Origin: Mesorhabditis belari
Taxonomy: Eukaryota; Nematoda; Chromadorea; Rhabditida; Rhabditidae
Direction: 5' to 3'
Assembly: GCA_958450365.1 (NCBI GenBank)
Contig: CAUEEP010000932.1
Coordinates: 259,501-323,500 of the forward strand
Length of the DNA stretch: 64,000 nucleotides
The notes under the pieces were generated by a model that had not been told where the DNA came from, searched no databases, and saw only the letters and a list, made by a program, of their open reading frames with translations. A program made the translations under genes and the position numbers. Shown here piece by piece: positions 1 through 11,025 of the stretch (positions are counted from its first letter, which is position 1; the number at the start of each line of letters is the position of its first letter).

Positions 1-384
1 AAAAAAACTGATTTTCTCAATAAGTAGCCAATTCTGTTAGCTATGGAAAAGTTCATGTTTCAATGTTTTTCTAGTTTATTGAATAAACATAAAGTTAATC
101 TCTTGATGTTCGCCGTCCCTTCCGGAATTAAAAGCAATCTTTTTTCAAAGCACATCTTTATCTCTGTCACAAAAGTCGATGTTTCAATATTTTCAAGTTT
201 CAATTTCGTTCTTGACTCAATGGCACTTGTATTTCCAATTGTATGCCCGGAGTTTGAAACAGTTAAAACATTCTTTTTACAAGGACTTTTTAGATTAGAT
301 TTTAGATTCACTTCATGCTAATTTAAATCAAATTTAGGTGTTAATAAATGAATTGTATTTAGGCTTTAAGTTTAATCAATCAGC

Positions 385-458
385 GGCAAAAGAAACGCAA
401 TACCAGAATTTTTGAAGCCGGTCTTCGTCGGCGGATTGTCGACGCTGATCGGCATGTT
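385..458 (+). pseudogene. Aquaporin exon-6-like fragment
   Basis: About 74 bases match exon 6 of the downstream aquaporin (16109-16232), the part encoding [12 protein letters not shown] and the GGLLTLIG helix. The upstream half of the exon is missing and no matching donor follows, so it cannot be spliced as in the parent gene. A second copy in opposite orientation is at 2901-2970 in the other arm of the inverted repeat, and a third at 1004-1060. Confidence 0.75.
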
Positions 459-630
459 TTAAAGATCAAATTTATTCTATAGCTGCTGAATTCTATAGCT
501 GCTAAAATTTTCTCTAAACTCTTTCAAGTTGAACTTTTTGAAGCAGGGTAATTTTTAAACAGTGTTTGATACAGTGACTTTTTTAAGCCCAAAAATATTC
601 TTCGCTAAATCCTTCTGACGAAACTTTTAG

Positions 631-912
631 ATTCATTTATGAATGTGGCACCATTCATGAGACTTGTTGGGTTGCTTGAGCCTAGCGAGATGACTCCATT
701 TGAGGATCTCGCTGAATTTTTTGAACTGTTTCAGGTGGGTGATTTAATGTTGTGATTTGTTGATACAAATCTTGATACAAACTTATTGTTACAAAGCAGG
801 GAGCTGCTCTTGTAACAGTCAATTCGTAATTAGGCCGTATTGAATGATAGATTTCGTTTCTTTTTAGGAGTCGACACCCCCGCTCGACATCAACGAATTC
901 TTAAACTCATGA
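631..912 (+). CDS. Possible C-terminal two-exon gene fragment, unrecognised
   Basis: Two exons fit: 631-734, after a TTTTAG acceptor and before a GTGGGT donor, and 868-912, after TTTTTAG and ending in TGA. Intron phase is consistent (phase 0). The product reads through RLVGLLEPSEMTPFEDLAE, then FFELFQ, joined to ESTPPLDINEFLNS. The acidic, helical composition looks coding, but I do not recognise a family. The first exon starts about nine bases beyond the left arm of the inverted repeat. The stop codon lies in sequence also found at about 2680-2697, so this may be a transplanted gene end rather than a working gene. Confidence 0.35.
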
Positions 913-2009
913 CCGGCAGCTTTTTTAAATTTTTTTAATTTAGCAGCTATAGAATAAATTTGATCTTTAAAACAAGTATTTTGTACAACAAATAAATAAA
1001 CAAATGCCAATCAGCGTCAACAATCCGCCGACGAAGACCGACTTCAAAAATTCCGGTATTGATTAAACTTGTCGCAGATTGATTAAACTCAAAGCCTAAA
1101 TACAATTCATTTATTAACACCTGAATTTGATTTAAATTAGCACAAAGTGAATCTAGTAAAAGGTCCTTGCAAAAAGAATGTTTCAACTTTGAATACACCT
1201 AACTTTTAACTATAAAATTTTGATATTGTTAGAAATGAGAAAAGGATGAAAAGTGCCAGTGAAGAGAGAGAGAAGAGATCTAAAAAGGAAGAGATTCAAT
1301 GATTTTGAAATCACTTTTTATACCCTTCAATAGATTTCAATAGACAGTGGTTCGTAGACAAAAGACACAGTGGACAAAAAAGTTTAGGTGGTATTTGGTG
1401 ATTTTTTCAAAAACTTTAACATAAAATGAAATCTCAAACTTTACTCTTTCCTTCATTAACTATTCTTTGAAGAGTTCTTGAGATTCAAAAAATGAAATTC
1501 AAACAGTAAAGCCGGATCCAAGTTCTTCTTTTGAATTTCCATTCAAGTTCATTCCCTGGAAAATGAAATTTCATTTTTTTGGTACAAAAAAGTCAAATTT
1601 GATAACGGAACAGGATTACAAAAGATAGAGCATGAAAAGTTAGGTGTATTCAAAGTAGTATTCAAATTTTCAGACTAATCTGTTCAGCCATTTTCCCTGT
1701 ATGTAATTTTTTTGAATTTTTGAAAGAAAAGCGGATTTCGCGCAAGTACGGTGGACTAAGTTTTATTTAAAAAAGATCGGAAACAAGAGTATGAAAAACT
1801 TTTATTTAACGGGCATTGGGAGTGAGTCAATGCATTGGCTACTTTTCAAAGAAAATAGGCTTTTCTATTACCAAGACATTAGTGTTCAACCTAATAGTTT
1901 TATCAAAAAATCAGGAGTGCACCAGAAAGATTGTGTTTGCATTTATGAGCAAAAACGCTAGTCTTAGCTTCTTCGACTGTTTGAAGTAAATCAAAACGAT
2001 TGTCCCTCA

Positions 2010-2100
2010 CTTGAATCACTCTCCAAATCCGACGGTGCAAAGGAAAAGCCTCGGCCCGAGATCTCTCGCCGGGTTGATCGCGTAACCAGTGTGCATTCCG
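2010..2100 (-). pseudogene. Aquaporin exon-7-like fragment with second NPA box
   Basis: Read on the minus strand this encodes [15 protein letters not shown], the second pore box of an aquaglyceroporin, close to exon 7 of the gene at 12805-18921. Where the intact copy continues GEDLFK, this copy has a TGA stop directly after GE. It is a broken duplicate. Confidence 0.75.
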
Positions 2101-3496
2101 AAAACAGTTTTTCGAAGATAAAAATTGTCAATAAAATTTAAGCAATAAGTTGCTTCGAAGCTTCCTAACTATAAGAATCATTATTTAAAATTCTCTAGTT
2201 TCAAAATGCTTAACCTGAAGGAATTTGAAGGAGTTCTAATTTTATGGTTGCTTGTGGCGTCAAATGTATTCTTAAACTCATAATCGGTGTTGATTCTGAT
2301 GCATTTTTAGCATTTGCTGATGACTTTAACGTAAAAAGACACTCTATCAAAGTAAACTCTAAGAATCACCGCCTAGATTTTTGTGTTTCAAAGCACACAA
2401 TTTGAATCAAGTTGAGGACTTTCAATTTCCTCATCAATCAATCCTCATCAGCATGAGGAATCAAAATTTCGACTCAAGAACAATTTCAAGAGTATCAAGA
2501 ACTAACCGGTATATCCAAATCCAGAGATTCGAAAAGTTTTAGTTATTTTATCTAGCTAACTAGTAAAGAGCTTTGAACTGTAAGCATCACCGCATAAATT
2601 GTTTGTGTTTCAAAATGCTCAACTCTTAAGGACTTAAAGAATTTCCTGTTCCACAGTTGCTTATGGCGTCAAATGAATTCTTAAACTCATGACCGGTGTG
2701 CTTTCCGAAAATTTCAGTTTTAGCTCTTGAAAATTCGTCAGAAGGATTTAGCGAAGAATATTTTTGGGCTTAAAAAAGTCACTGTATCAAACACTGTTTA
2801 AAAATTACCCTGCTTCAAAAAGTTCAACTTGAAAGAGTTTAGAGAAAATTTTAGCAGCTATAGAATTCAGCAGCTATAGAATAAATTTGATCTTTAAAAC
2901 ATGCCGATCAGCGTCGACAATCCGCCGACGAAGACCGGCTTCAAAAATTCTGGTATTGCGTTTCTTTTGCCGCTGATTGATTAAACTTAAAGCCTAAATA
3001 CAATTCATTTATTAACACCTAAATTTGATTTAAATTAGCATGAAGTGAATCTAAAATCTAATCTAAAAAGTCCTTGTAAAAAGAATGTTTTAACTGTTTC
3101 AAACTCCGGGCATACAATTGGAAATACAAGTGCCATTGAGTCAAGAACGAAATTGAAACTTGAAAATATTGAAACATCGACTTTTGTGACAGAGATAAAG
3201 ATGTGCTTTGAAAAAGATTGCTTTTAATTCCGAAAGGGGAAAATCAAGAGATTAACTTTACGTTTATTCAATAAACTAGAAAAACATTGAAACATGAACT
3301 TTTCCATAGCTACCAGAATTGGCTACTTATTGACAAAATCAGTTTTTTTGATAAATGACGATAAATTTTATTGCTGAACCAATTTGAAACTTGAAAACAT
3401 TATCCGATTTCAATACGGCCCATCTTTCTTGTAGTTTGCGCTGAATCTAAAATGAGTGTTTTCTGTTTTTCGATAATTTTTTCTAATGCAACTTAC

Positions 3497-3626
3497 CCAT
3501 ATGTGGGAATATTGTATAGATCTCCATTCCACGTGTTTCCTCGACGAAATAAACGATCGTAAAAGCCGGTTCTCGCGAAACGAGATGCCTCACCGCGGAG
3601 CCGAGAAAGCGAATCTTCATAATCCG
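3497..3626 (-). CDS. Orphan internal exon of an unrecognised gene
   Basis: On the minus strand a TTTTTAG acceptor and a perfect GTAAGT donor bound 130 open bases. The best frame enters with two bases and leaves with two. It reads DYEDSLSRLRGEASRFART, then GFYDRLFRRGNTWNGDLYN and IPTYG, a charged, aromatic-rich segment typical of real coding sequence. I could not find its neighbouring exons. The sequence downstream on this strand is the inverted-repeat block, so the rest may have been lost or lie outside the window. Confidence 0.45.
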
Positions 3627-3856
3627 CTAAAAACACAGAGATTTACTTGATAAAGTGATTTTTGGTGATATTTTAAAAGCCTTTTTGTTAGGTTTAGTTG
3701 CTTGAATTATTAGATTAAAGATAAAGCTAGTCTTGTTGTTTTTTTTAATTAATATGCTTAGCTTAAACGATTAAGATGATTGAAGATTGATGATTGATTG
3801 CCTTCTGGATCTTTTCAATAACTAGTTACGTATTTATTCTAATAGAACCTCTAATA

Positions 3857-4377
3857 TTGGGTTGGGGAGAATGAGTCGGCGCCGAAAATGAAAAAAATGT
3901 CTAAAACTTCTATTCGACTTCGTCAAATAATATGCGTTTGATATCAGTAGAATGGTTAACTAATTCTCTACAAAATGACATTTAAAAGAAAATTCAAACA
4001 GCGCCTCCGCTCAAGAAAAAGCCATTTTTTCACAAAAACTACAAACTGTCATCTAGAAAAAAACCATTGGTGGGATCTTCCTGCAAATTTGGCAACTTAA
4101 GTAATTGAATGTGCTCTATCTTTTTTATATAAACACCAAAGAAGTTTTATGTGAAAGAAACTGTTCAAATGATGAGTCGGACTCTTTGCCATTTTAACCA
4201 GCTGCGTTTGGAAGTTCATAAACTCCACGAAAGAAAAGCTTTGTGGAATCTCTCAAAAGTGATTTTGTAGAGAAATAGTGGATCCTTTTGATGAAACCAA
4301 ACGTATGTTTAAAGAAGGCTTTATGTGTGCAAAAAGTCCCTTTAAAGTTCGGCGCCGACTCATTCTCCCCAACCCAA
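3857..4377. mobile_element. Mariner-type MITE, family TTGGGTTGGGGAG (copy 1)
   Basis: A 521-bp element begins TTGGGTTGGGGAGAATGAGT and ends with its reverse complement, with TA on both sides, the Tc1/mariner target. The inverted ends run about 30 bases through CGGCGCCGA. It has no transposase frame. A nearly identical copy in opposite orientation is at 21009-21528. Confidence 0.9.
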
Positions 4378-4890
4378 TAGAAGCAAAAACTATGGATATT
4401 CAGCTTAGTAGACAGAATACCTTTTGGGTTTTGAGTCTTTAATGATATAATGAAACTGTCTTTTTCTTAATTAATTGAAAATATTTTACCAATACAAACT
4501 GCTACGAGTTAACTAGTTTTCTCAAAAGAAAAAATGCTACTTTTGAGACTTCTATAGAGACTACTTTTGAGACTTCCCTCACCTTCTCTTTCGGCTGAAG
4601 TCTCGTCGAAACATGGATAATATTGTTGATAATTCATTCTTTCCGGTAAACAAGGAATGAAGGATATTGAGTGAAAAGTAGGGATGATAAAAATAAATGC
4701 GAAAAGATTTCTGTAATAAATGCAAAAAAACGGCATTGATTGTCAAATGGATCGTTTTTTTTCTTGGCAAACGAGCTGTTGTTCATTTGGAGAACCGGAT
4801 CCAGAAAGAAAAAAAATGATTTCCTCATGCACTAAACAAAAAGTAAACGTTAGCTTCACGAAGCTGGTGGGCAAATACAGCAATTTTGAA

Positions 4891-5112
4891 TACCGTATTC
4901 TCTATAATAGTAGTGCACCCTGAGCGTTGCCTAAATTGCTCGAAATCTCGAGCACCGCTTATCAGAACATATCGATGTGGGGTCGGAAAATCTAGCTGAC
5001 GATGAGATCTAGTGGGGGATTTGAGTGTTGAGCTTCTGCAAAAGCTTGGAAGCCGTAAAATCGTCACCAACTCGGTTCGGAGGGATGCACCACTATTAGA
5101 GAAAATACGATA
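4891..5112. mobile_element. TA-flanked 220-bp MITE (family CCGTATTCTCTCTAATAG), copy 1
   Basis: The ends are TACCGTATTCTCTATAATAG and the inverse of GTGCACTACTATTAGAGAAA-ATACGGTA, diverged here to ATACGATA. The core motif CTATCGATGTGGGGTCGGAA is shared by all copies. At least 12 further copies occur in the window. It has no coding capacity. Confidence 0.85.
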
Positions 5113-5165
5113 AGCATGGGAAAGGAAAGACCGACTAAAAAAAGGGGCCCATTTTTAACAATATA

Positions 5166-5365
5166 TACCGTATTCTCTATAATAGTAGTGCACTTTGAGC
5201 CTCGCCTAAATTGCTCGAAACCTCGAGAACCACTTATCAGAACCTATCGATGTGGGGTCGGAAAATATAGCTGATGATGAGATCTTGTGGGTGATTAGAG
5301 CGTTGAGCTTCTGCAAAAGCTTGGAAGCCGTAAAATAGCCACCAACTATTAGAGAAAATACGGTA
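5166..5365. mobile_element. 220-bp MITE family, copy 2
   Basis: It has the same inverted termini and core as the copy 50 bp upstream and the same orientation, but a shortened right half (about 200 bp). The two make a close tandem pair. Confidence 0.85.
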
Positions 5366-6779
5366 GTTGATTAAGCTTTTAGTTTGGTCTGAATCTGCAT
5401 CCGATCAACCCAATTTTATTTCCGTTATCTAGATTAAATTTTGCGAAAGCTATTTAACTGCATTAACATTGAAACATCATTTTTCAAAAAGCTTCAAATC
5501 CCAAATTAATTCTCAAGTTTCTTATTGAACAAGGCGGTATAAATACACGTATAAATAAAATTAATGAGATAAATACAATTAACTCGTATATGCGGGGGTA
5601 TAAAGTTTTAAAACTTAATACTACGGGTACGGAAACAATGAAAATCCAAATTGAATATAGATATGGGAGGATTTCGATTTCAAAAGATTTCGACCTTTCC
5701 TGGTAACGAATCTAGCTATAGGGGGATAAAAATTTACAAAAAGTGGTGCTCTATAAGACTCTGTGGGGTCGGAAACAATGAAATGGGCGACGATGCTGTA
5801 AAGAGGTAAGGTTAAATTCAGAGAACCTTTGTGAATAAGGAACGAGGAGTATTTCTCATAGTTAATTCTATAAAGGCGGAAAACTATGTCGAGCTTTTTT
5901 TCCAATTCCCATAAATTCCATATAGAGCCGACATTTGCAATTCAAAGCGGCAAATGTAGAGTTCGACTGTCGAATTCTGTAGTCTGAATTGGTGATTTTC
6001 AAGAAAAGAGTGTTCCCCTTACAATACTTGATTGCAAAATTGTCGATTGAGAGGCGAGAGACAGAATGACAGTGAATTGACGGAGGAGATTCACGGAGAT
6101 CATCGCCACAAACGGTGATTTCCTTTGAGGAATGCACTAGCTCATATTTAGACACTCGAAGACAGTTCGTCTTTGAGAAGTCGACAATTTTCGTCGTCTT
6201 TTTCGTCGACTCTCGTCTCCTCCAATGACGGTGGTTGTCGAGAATAAACTGTGAAAATTAGAGACTTGAAGACTTGAAGTTAAACTTGACTTTTTCTCGT
6301 ATCAACTCCCATCCATGGATGGAAAACGATGGGTTTTCTTCGATCAATTCAATTGTTTTCGTGCATTTTCGATTTCTTCCGATTCGATTATTTATTTTCG
6401 ACTTTATAGAACAACAAGCTGACCATGAAGAAATAAAAAATAGCAAGTTTTTTCTCAAAGCAAGCAAGCAAGTTTATCTCGAAATCTAAAAGTTACTGCA
6501 GTAGACTAAATTTCGGCAAAAACTCACAATAGTTTTTATCGTTTTTGGTTATGGTTAGTTTTTATCGTTTTTGCATTCACTATGGCTTTAAACATCCACT
6601 CATTTCCGATATTTTCATCATTACCGGAAATTAGCTAACATTCGAACAATTCTCAATCCCAATTTACCCATTGGCTAAGATTGGATTGATTGTTAAGCAG
6701 ATGTTTGTAAGGGCTAACTTTAGCTTCATTTTTAGTTTCATTTTTCGTTTATCTTTCCAATTTTTGCTTATTTCAAACG
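5366..6779. other. Non-coding stretch upstream of the F-box gene
   Basis: AT-rich sequence without a convincing exon. A minus-strand open frame at 5868-6155 starts at GTG and has no supporting splice signals or recognisable motif. The promoter of the F-box gene presumably lies in the last few hundred bases, but I see no distinct element. Confidence 0.4.
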
Positions 6780-8057
6780 ATGCCTAAGCCGGGGATTTCA
6801 ATCTGTCAGAGGAAATCGTCAGAAGAAATCGTTGTTCAATCTCTGCCAGAAGAAATCGCCGTTCAAATTCTGCCAGAAGAAATCGTCGTTCAAATTCTGC
6901 CAGGAGAAATCGTCGTTCAAATTCTGCCAGAAGAAATCGCTGTTCAATCTCTGCCAGGAGAAATCGCTATTCAAATTCTGCCAGAAGAAAGCGTCGTTCA
7001 AATTCTGCCAAAAGAAAGCGTCGTTCAAATTCTGCCAGAAGAAATCGTCGTTGAAACTCTGCCAGAAGAAAGCGTCGTTCAAATTCTGCCAAAAGAAAGC
7101 GTCGTTCAAATTCTGCCAGAAGAAATCGTCGTTGAAACTCTGCCAGAAGAAAGCGTCGTTCAAATGCTGCCGGGAGAAATCGTCGTTCAAATTCTGCCAG
7201 AAGAAATCGTCGTTCAATCTCTGCCAGGAGAAATCGTCGTTCAAATTCTCCAATATTTACCGCATCGAGATCGGCGACGTTTCTGTCTGACCAACAAGCG
7301 ATTCGATAATCTTTACGAGAATCTCGATTCGCTGAACAAAGGAATTTATTCAAAAATCACGACCGAAAATCACGAAATAATTTGCGAAGGAAAAAACGGG
7401 CGTTATGAAAAAGCCGAAGAGCTAAGCAATCAATCGATTTTCATAAAAACTCTGTCAAATATGACCCCCGCTTTCACGATTAGCAAATTGATCAAAGCTT
7501 TTGCAAAAAAGAATATCCACATTGAGAAATTGATTCTAACATTCGAGTTTGAGAAATACAAAGAGATGAATTGGGTGCAGCTGGCCCTTCGAAAATTTCG
7601 AGCTTACAGTGTAAACTTGTGGCTTTCTGATGACAGCTATCATAACCTCACAATGCCATCTGAATGTCGTGATTTGTGTCTAAATGTTGAGCTAAACAAG
7701 CTAAACGATTTTTCTACATTGAGTTCACAATGGTTGAAGCATAAAGTTCAAGTCGATTTGAGAAAAGCGAAAAATTTCAACACTTTGCAAGTACTTTTCT
7801 GGAAATCTAAAAGAGTGATGGCTAAAGAAAAAGTGAAATTTGGAATCGCTTTAGATTATTTGAAGAGACAAAAGCAAAGTGAGCAAGTAGTTAGCGAATT
7901 GCTTCGAAAATGTTTTCCGAATTTTATCGAGACTCAAACTGGTGGAAAACGTCGAGTGCTTGCGTGGACAAACAACATTCACATCATTTTGCCGAGGACT
8001 TTAAAGTCGGAATTTCCTGTGTGCTGTGAAGAGCTACCTGAGTCGTTTTTTGGTTAA
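6780..8057 (+). CDS. F-box protein with a tandemly expanded F-box helix 1
   Basis: A single 425-codon exon starting ATG-CCT-AAG and ending TAA. Residues 14-158 are about 16 tandem copies of a nine-residue unit, LPEEIVVQI, with variants LPGEIVVQI, LPKESVVQI and LPEEIAVQS. The last unit runs into a full F-box: LPGEIVVQILQYLPHRD, then RRRFCLTNKRFDNLY. F-box proteins recruit targets to SCF (Skp1-cullin) ubiquitin ligases, and the repeated unit is the F-box's own first Skp1-binding helix. Residues 190-425 form a divergent C-terminal part with alternating hydrophobic residues, as in nematode F-box substrate domains, but no family is recognised. The 27-bp repeat also keeps other frames open; only this frame continues beyond the array. 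F-box families expand quickly in nematodes. Confidence is high for the F-box and lower for the functional meaning of the array. Confidence 0.8.
   Translation: MPKPGISICQRKSSEEIVVQSLPEEIAVQILPEEIVVQILPGEIVVQILPEEIAVQSLPGEIAIQILPEESVVQILPKESVVQILPEEIVVETLPEESVVQILPKESVVQILPEEIVVETLPEESVVQMLPGEIVVQILPEEIVVQSLPGEIVVQILQYLPHRDRRRFCLTNKRFDNLYENLDSLNKGIYSKITTENHEIICEGKNGRYEKAEELSNQSIFIKTLSNMTPAFTISKLIKAFAKKNIHIEKLILTFEFEKYKEMNWVQLALRKFRAYSVNLWLSDDSYHNLTMPSECRDLCLNVELNKLNDFSTLSSQWLKHKVQVDLRKAKNFNTLQVLFWKSKRVMAKEKVKFGIALDYLKRQKQSEQVVSELLRKCFPNFIETQTGGKRRVLAWTNNIHIILPRTLKSEFPVCCEELPESFFG
6819..7253. repeat. 27-bp coding minisatellite
   Basis: About 16 copies of a 27-bp unit (core GAAATCGTCGTTCAAATTCT) within the F-box gene. 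A higher-order 81-bp triplet (units ending ESVVQI, ESVVQI, EIVVET) appears twice in a row. This indicates unequal exchange or slippage after the first expansions. Confidence 0.9.
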
Positions 8058-8167
8058 ATTTTGGTCTTTTCTTTCTCATTTCTTTCTCATTCCTTTCTCA
8101 AACGTTTTTGAATAAGAAAATTCACCTAAACTTCTCTAAAAAACATCATCTTTGTTACAATGATTCT

Positions 8168-8305
8168 AAAATAAACTCTACAGAATATGGCAAAAGTTCT
8201 GTCCTTTTTGGTCAGAACAGAACAAAAAGAATAGACGAAAAAGAACAGAACAAAAAGAACAGAACAAAAAGGACAGAACTTTTGCCACATCCTGTAGAGT
8301 TTTTT
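8168..8305. repeat. Short hairpin repeat
   Basis: The left arm ACTCTACAG..GGCAAAAGTT-CTGTCC and right arm GGACAGAACTTTTGCC..CTGTAGAGT are inverted around a short AACAGAACAAAAAG tandem stretch. It resembles a small foldback MITE just after the F-box gene. Confidence 0.6.
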
Positions 8306-9223
8306 TTAGAATTTGCCCTTTTTAGAATCTCTAAAAGTTTCCTGAGTCCGTATGCTAAGCTCTGAGAAAAGTTCTCGCGACTTCTCTGTTCTCTGTCCTT
8401 TGATCTTTTCGGTAAAACGTCTATAGTTTCCCCCCAAAGCGGACTTTTCCTCGAAAAGTTTTACCGGGAATTTTCTAGAAGCTCGTACTTTAGTCTCGTA
8501 CTTTCTGTGGGAAAACCATGAACGTTCAAAGATCAGAAAGTTCAAAGATTCAAAGATACTGGAAAGATCAAAGCTGCCGCTGTAAAGATCAGAGATGTCG
8601 CGGGAAATTTTCCCCATAGCATACGAGCTCTGGTTGATTTTATTTCATAAGTATAGCTAAAAGATAGCTAATCTTTTACAGAATTATAAATCTTATGACA
8701 GTTTTTGAATAACTTCTTTAGATCTTGAGTTATCACAATTTTTGTGAGCTCTGTGGTCGCACCAGTATTACCAGTATAAGAAAATCTGTGATGTGATGGT
8801 TTTATTCAATTTGTATTTTTATTGTATTCATTTGTAGTCATTGTATACATTGTATTTCAATTCTAATTTCAACTCCAATTATGTTTATTTTATTATGTTA
8901 TAAACTTTGTTTTATAGAAGCGGTTAGAGAACAGGATTCCCCGAAGCTCGTACTTTAGAGTCTCATCCAATTGGTTAAACTGTCAGATTCATTTTTTTGC
9001 TAATACAATTTGATACTTTTTAACATAAAGAGAAACTTCTTCGATAAAATTCGATAAAAATATTAGACAGTTTTCCAAGTTTTGTCAGTCAAAGCTTCCG
9101 GCCGAATTGTTAGCTTTTTAGCAACCTTTTCACTAATTATCAAAGAAATTTTTACAAAGTTTGCTTTTACGTCGATTTGGTTATAGATTTTAAATGTTTT
9201 TTTTAAGATATAACTAAAAAAGT
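8306..9223. other. Non-coding stretch
   Basis: AT-rich. The open frame at 8306-8617 (-) lacks an ATG context, splice signals or recognisable composition. Nothing else seen. Confidence 0.4.
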
Positions 9224-9446
9224 TACCGTATTCTCTCTAATAGTAGTGCACCCCAGCCAGCCGAGTTGATGACTATTTTACGGCTTTCAAAGTTTTCACA
9301 GAACCTCAACACTCAAATCCCCCACTAGATCTCATCGTCAGCTACATTTTCCGACCCCACATCGATAGGTTCTGGTAAGCGATTTTCGAGATTTCGAGCA
9401 ATTTAGGCGACGCTCAGGGTGCACTACTATTAGAGAAAATACAGTA
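9224..9446. mobile_element. 220-bp MITE family, copy 3 (inverse orientation)
   Basis: TACCGTATTCTCTCTAATAG at the left and ATTAGAGAAAATACAGTA at the right. The core reads as the reverse complement of the 4891 copy. Confidence 0.85.
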
Positions 9447-9704
9447 TGCGGTTTTTGTTTGAGTTCAGTGGAATGAAAACGTGAAAAAAACACTCTTCAT
9501 AATTTAATCGTCAAAAAAATTCTACAGCACTAAATTGTAAACGAATGATTTGTCATTCTCAACTTTGAAACATCATTCCCAAGAAAAACTTTTTAAGAAA
9601 AAAATTTTCCATTTGAAACTCTATAAACTGTCGCTGGATCTTAGCTACAAAAGATGAAAAGAAAGTTAACAAATTAGCTCAAAACAAGGCTCTACAAGGA
9701 ATAC

Positions 9705-10570
9705 AATGATACAGTACAATGCAATTATACAGTACAATACAATGATACAGTACAATACAATGATATAGTACAATACAATGATACAGTACAATACAATGAT
9801 ATAGTACAATACAATGATACAGTACAATACAATGATACAGTACAATACAATGATACAGTACAATACAATGATATAGTACAATACAATGATATAGTACAAT
9901 ACAATGATATAGTACAATACAATGATACAGTACAATACAATGATATAGTACAATACAATGATATAGTACAATACAATGATACAGTACAATACAATGATAC
10001 AGTACAATACTACGATACAGTACAATACTACGATACAGTACAATACTACGATACAGTACAATACAATGATACAGTACAATACAATGATATAGTACAATAC
10101 AATGATATAGTACAATACAATGATACAGTACAATACAATGATATAGTACAATACAATGATACAGTACAATACAATGATACAGTACAATACAATGATACAG
10201 TACAATACAATGATATAGTACAATACAATGATATAGTACAATACAATGATATAGTACAATACAATGATACAGTACAATACAATGATATAGTACAATACAA
10301 TGATATAGTACAATACAATGATACAGTACAATACAATGATACAGTACAATACTACGATACAGTACAATACTACGATACAGTACAATACTACGATACAGTA
10401 CAATACAATGATACAGTACAATACAATGATACAGTACAATACAATGATACAGTACAATACTACGATACAGTACAATACTACGATACAGTACAATACTACG
10501 ATACAGTACAATACAATGATACAGTACAATACAATGATACAGTACAATACAATGATACAGTACAATAATA
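9705..10570. repeat. 18-bp minisatellite GATACAGTACAATACAAT
   Basis: About 48 copies, with variants GATATAG and runs of three CTACGATACAG units recurring at about 10008, 10350 and 10455. This gives a higher-order pattern. Because 18 is divisible by three, 300-codon open frames of the type LYCIIVLYCI appear in several frames. They are artefacts. Confidence 0.95.
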
Positions 10571-11025
10571 CAATACAATCTCTACAATCTATGATAATTA
10601 AACAACCGTTTAACCCCCATTAACTTTAAATCCTCATTTTTACCTAAACTTTGCAGCACACCAAATTTTAAAACCGATCTAAAATCTCAATTTCCCGAAT
10701 GTCATAAATAATTCCTTTTGATAAGGGGATTCTCTCAAAAAGAGAGAAAATTTTGGAGGAGTTTAGCTGTAAATTCTCTTTCCTACACAAAAATTGAGCA
10801 AAAGGAGAATAAAACAAAGTGAGAACACGTGGAAAAGTGAAAATTTAAAAAAAAAGAAACTAAAAACTTCTTGGAAGAATGGTCATAAAAGTCTTTTCAC
10901 GCATTATTTGTTAATTTCAGGAAAAGGAATCGTTTTCATTTTTCGTGTTTCAATTTATTTAACTTCATTGGCTTTCAACTAAGGTTAATTCACTGGTTCG
11001 TTTTCACACAACTTAGCCTTGTTTT
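10571..11025. other. Non-coding spacer between two minisatellites
   Basis: About 450 bases of AT-rich sequence without an exon or repeat that I can define. Confidence 0.4.

Larger units (their letters stand above)
1..3345. repeat. Inverted-repeat block built from broken aquaporin-locus copies
   Basis: The left arm (about 1-622) reappears as its reverse complement at about 2738-3345 with few differences; the left end is cut by the window edge. Both arms, and much of the sequence between them, resemble intron 6 and the flanking exons of the aquaporin gene at 12805-18921. Exon-6-like pieces lie at 385-458 (+), 1004-1060 (-) and 2901-2970 (-). An exon-7-like piece encoding the second NPA box lies at 2010-2100 (-). 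The pieces are not in an order that could make a protein, so I read the block as a decayed, rearranged duplication of that locus. Outside 631-912 I see no intact gene here. Confidence 0.8.

Noticed and set aside
5868..6155. 95-codon minus-strand frame with a plausible amino-acid mix
   Set aside because: Starts at GTG, has no ATG or splice context, and I could not connect it to the exon at 3497-3626.
6819..7353. Frames of 128-152 codons (CQKKSSFKF, NDDFFWQ, ERRFLLAEF)
   Set aside because: Alternative-frame readings of the 27-bp F-box repeat; none extends into further coding sequence.
9666..10578. 300-codon open frames of LYCIIVLYCI and LYHCIVLY type
   Set aside because: They are translations of an 18-bp minisatellite, open in several frames at once because the period is divisible by three.
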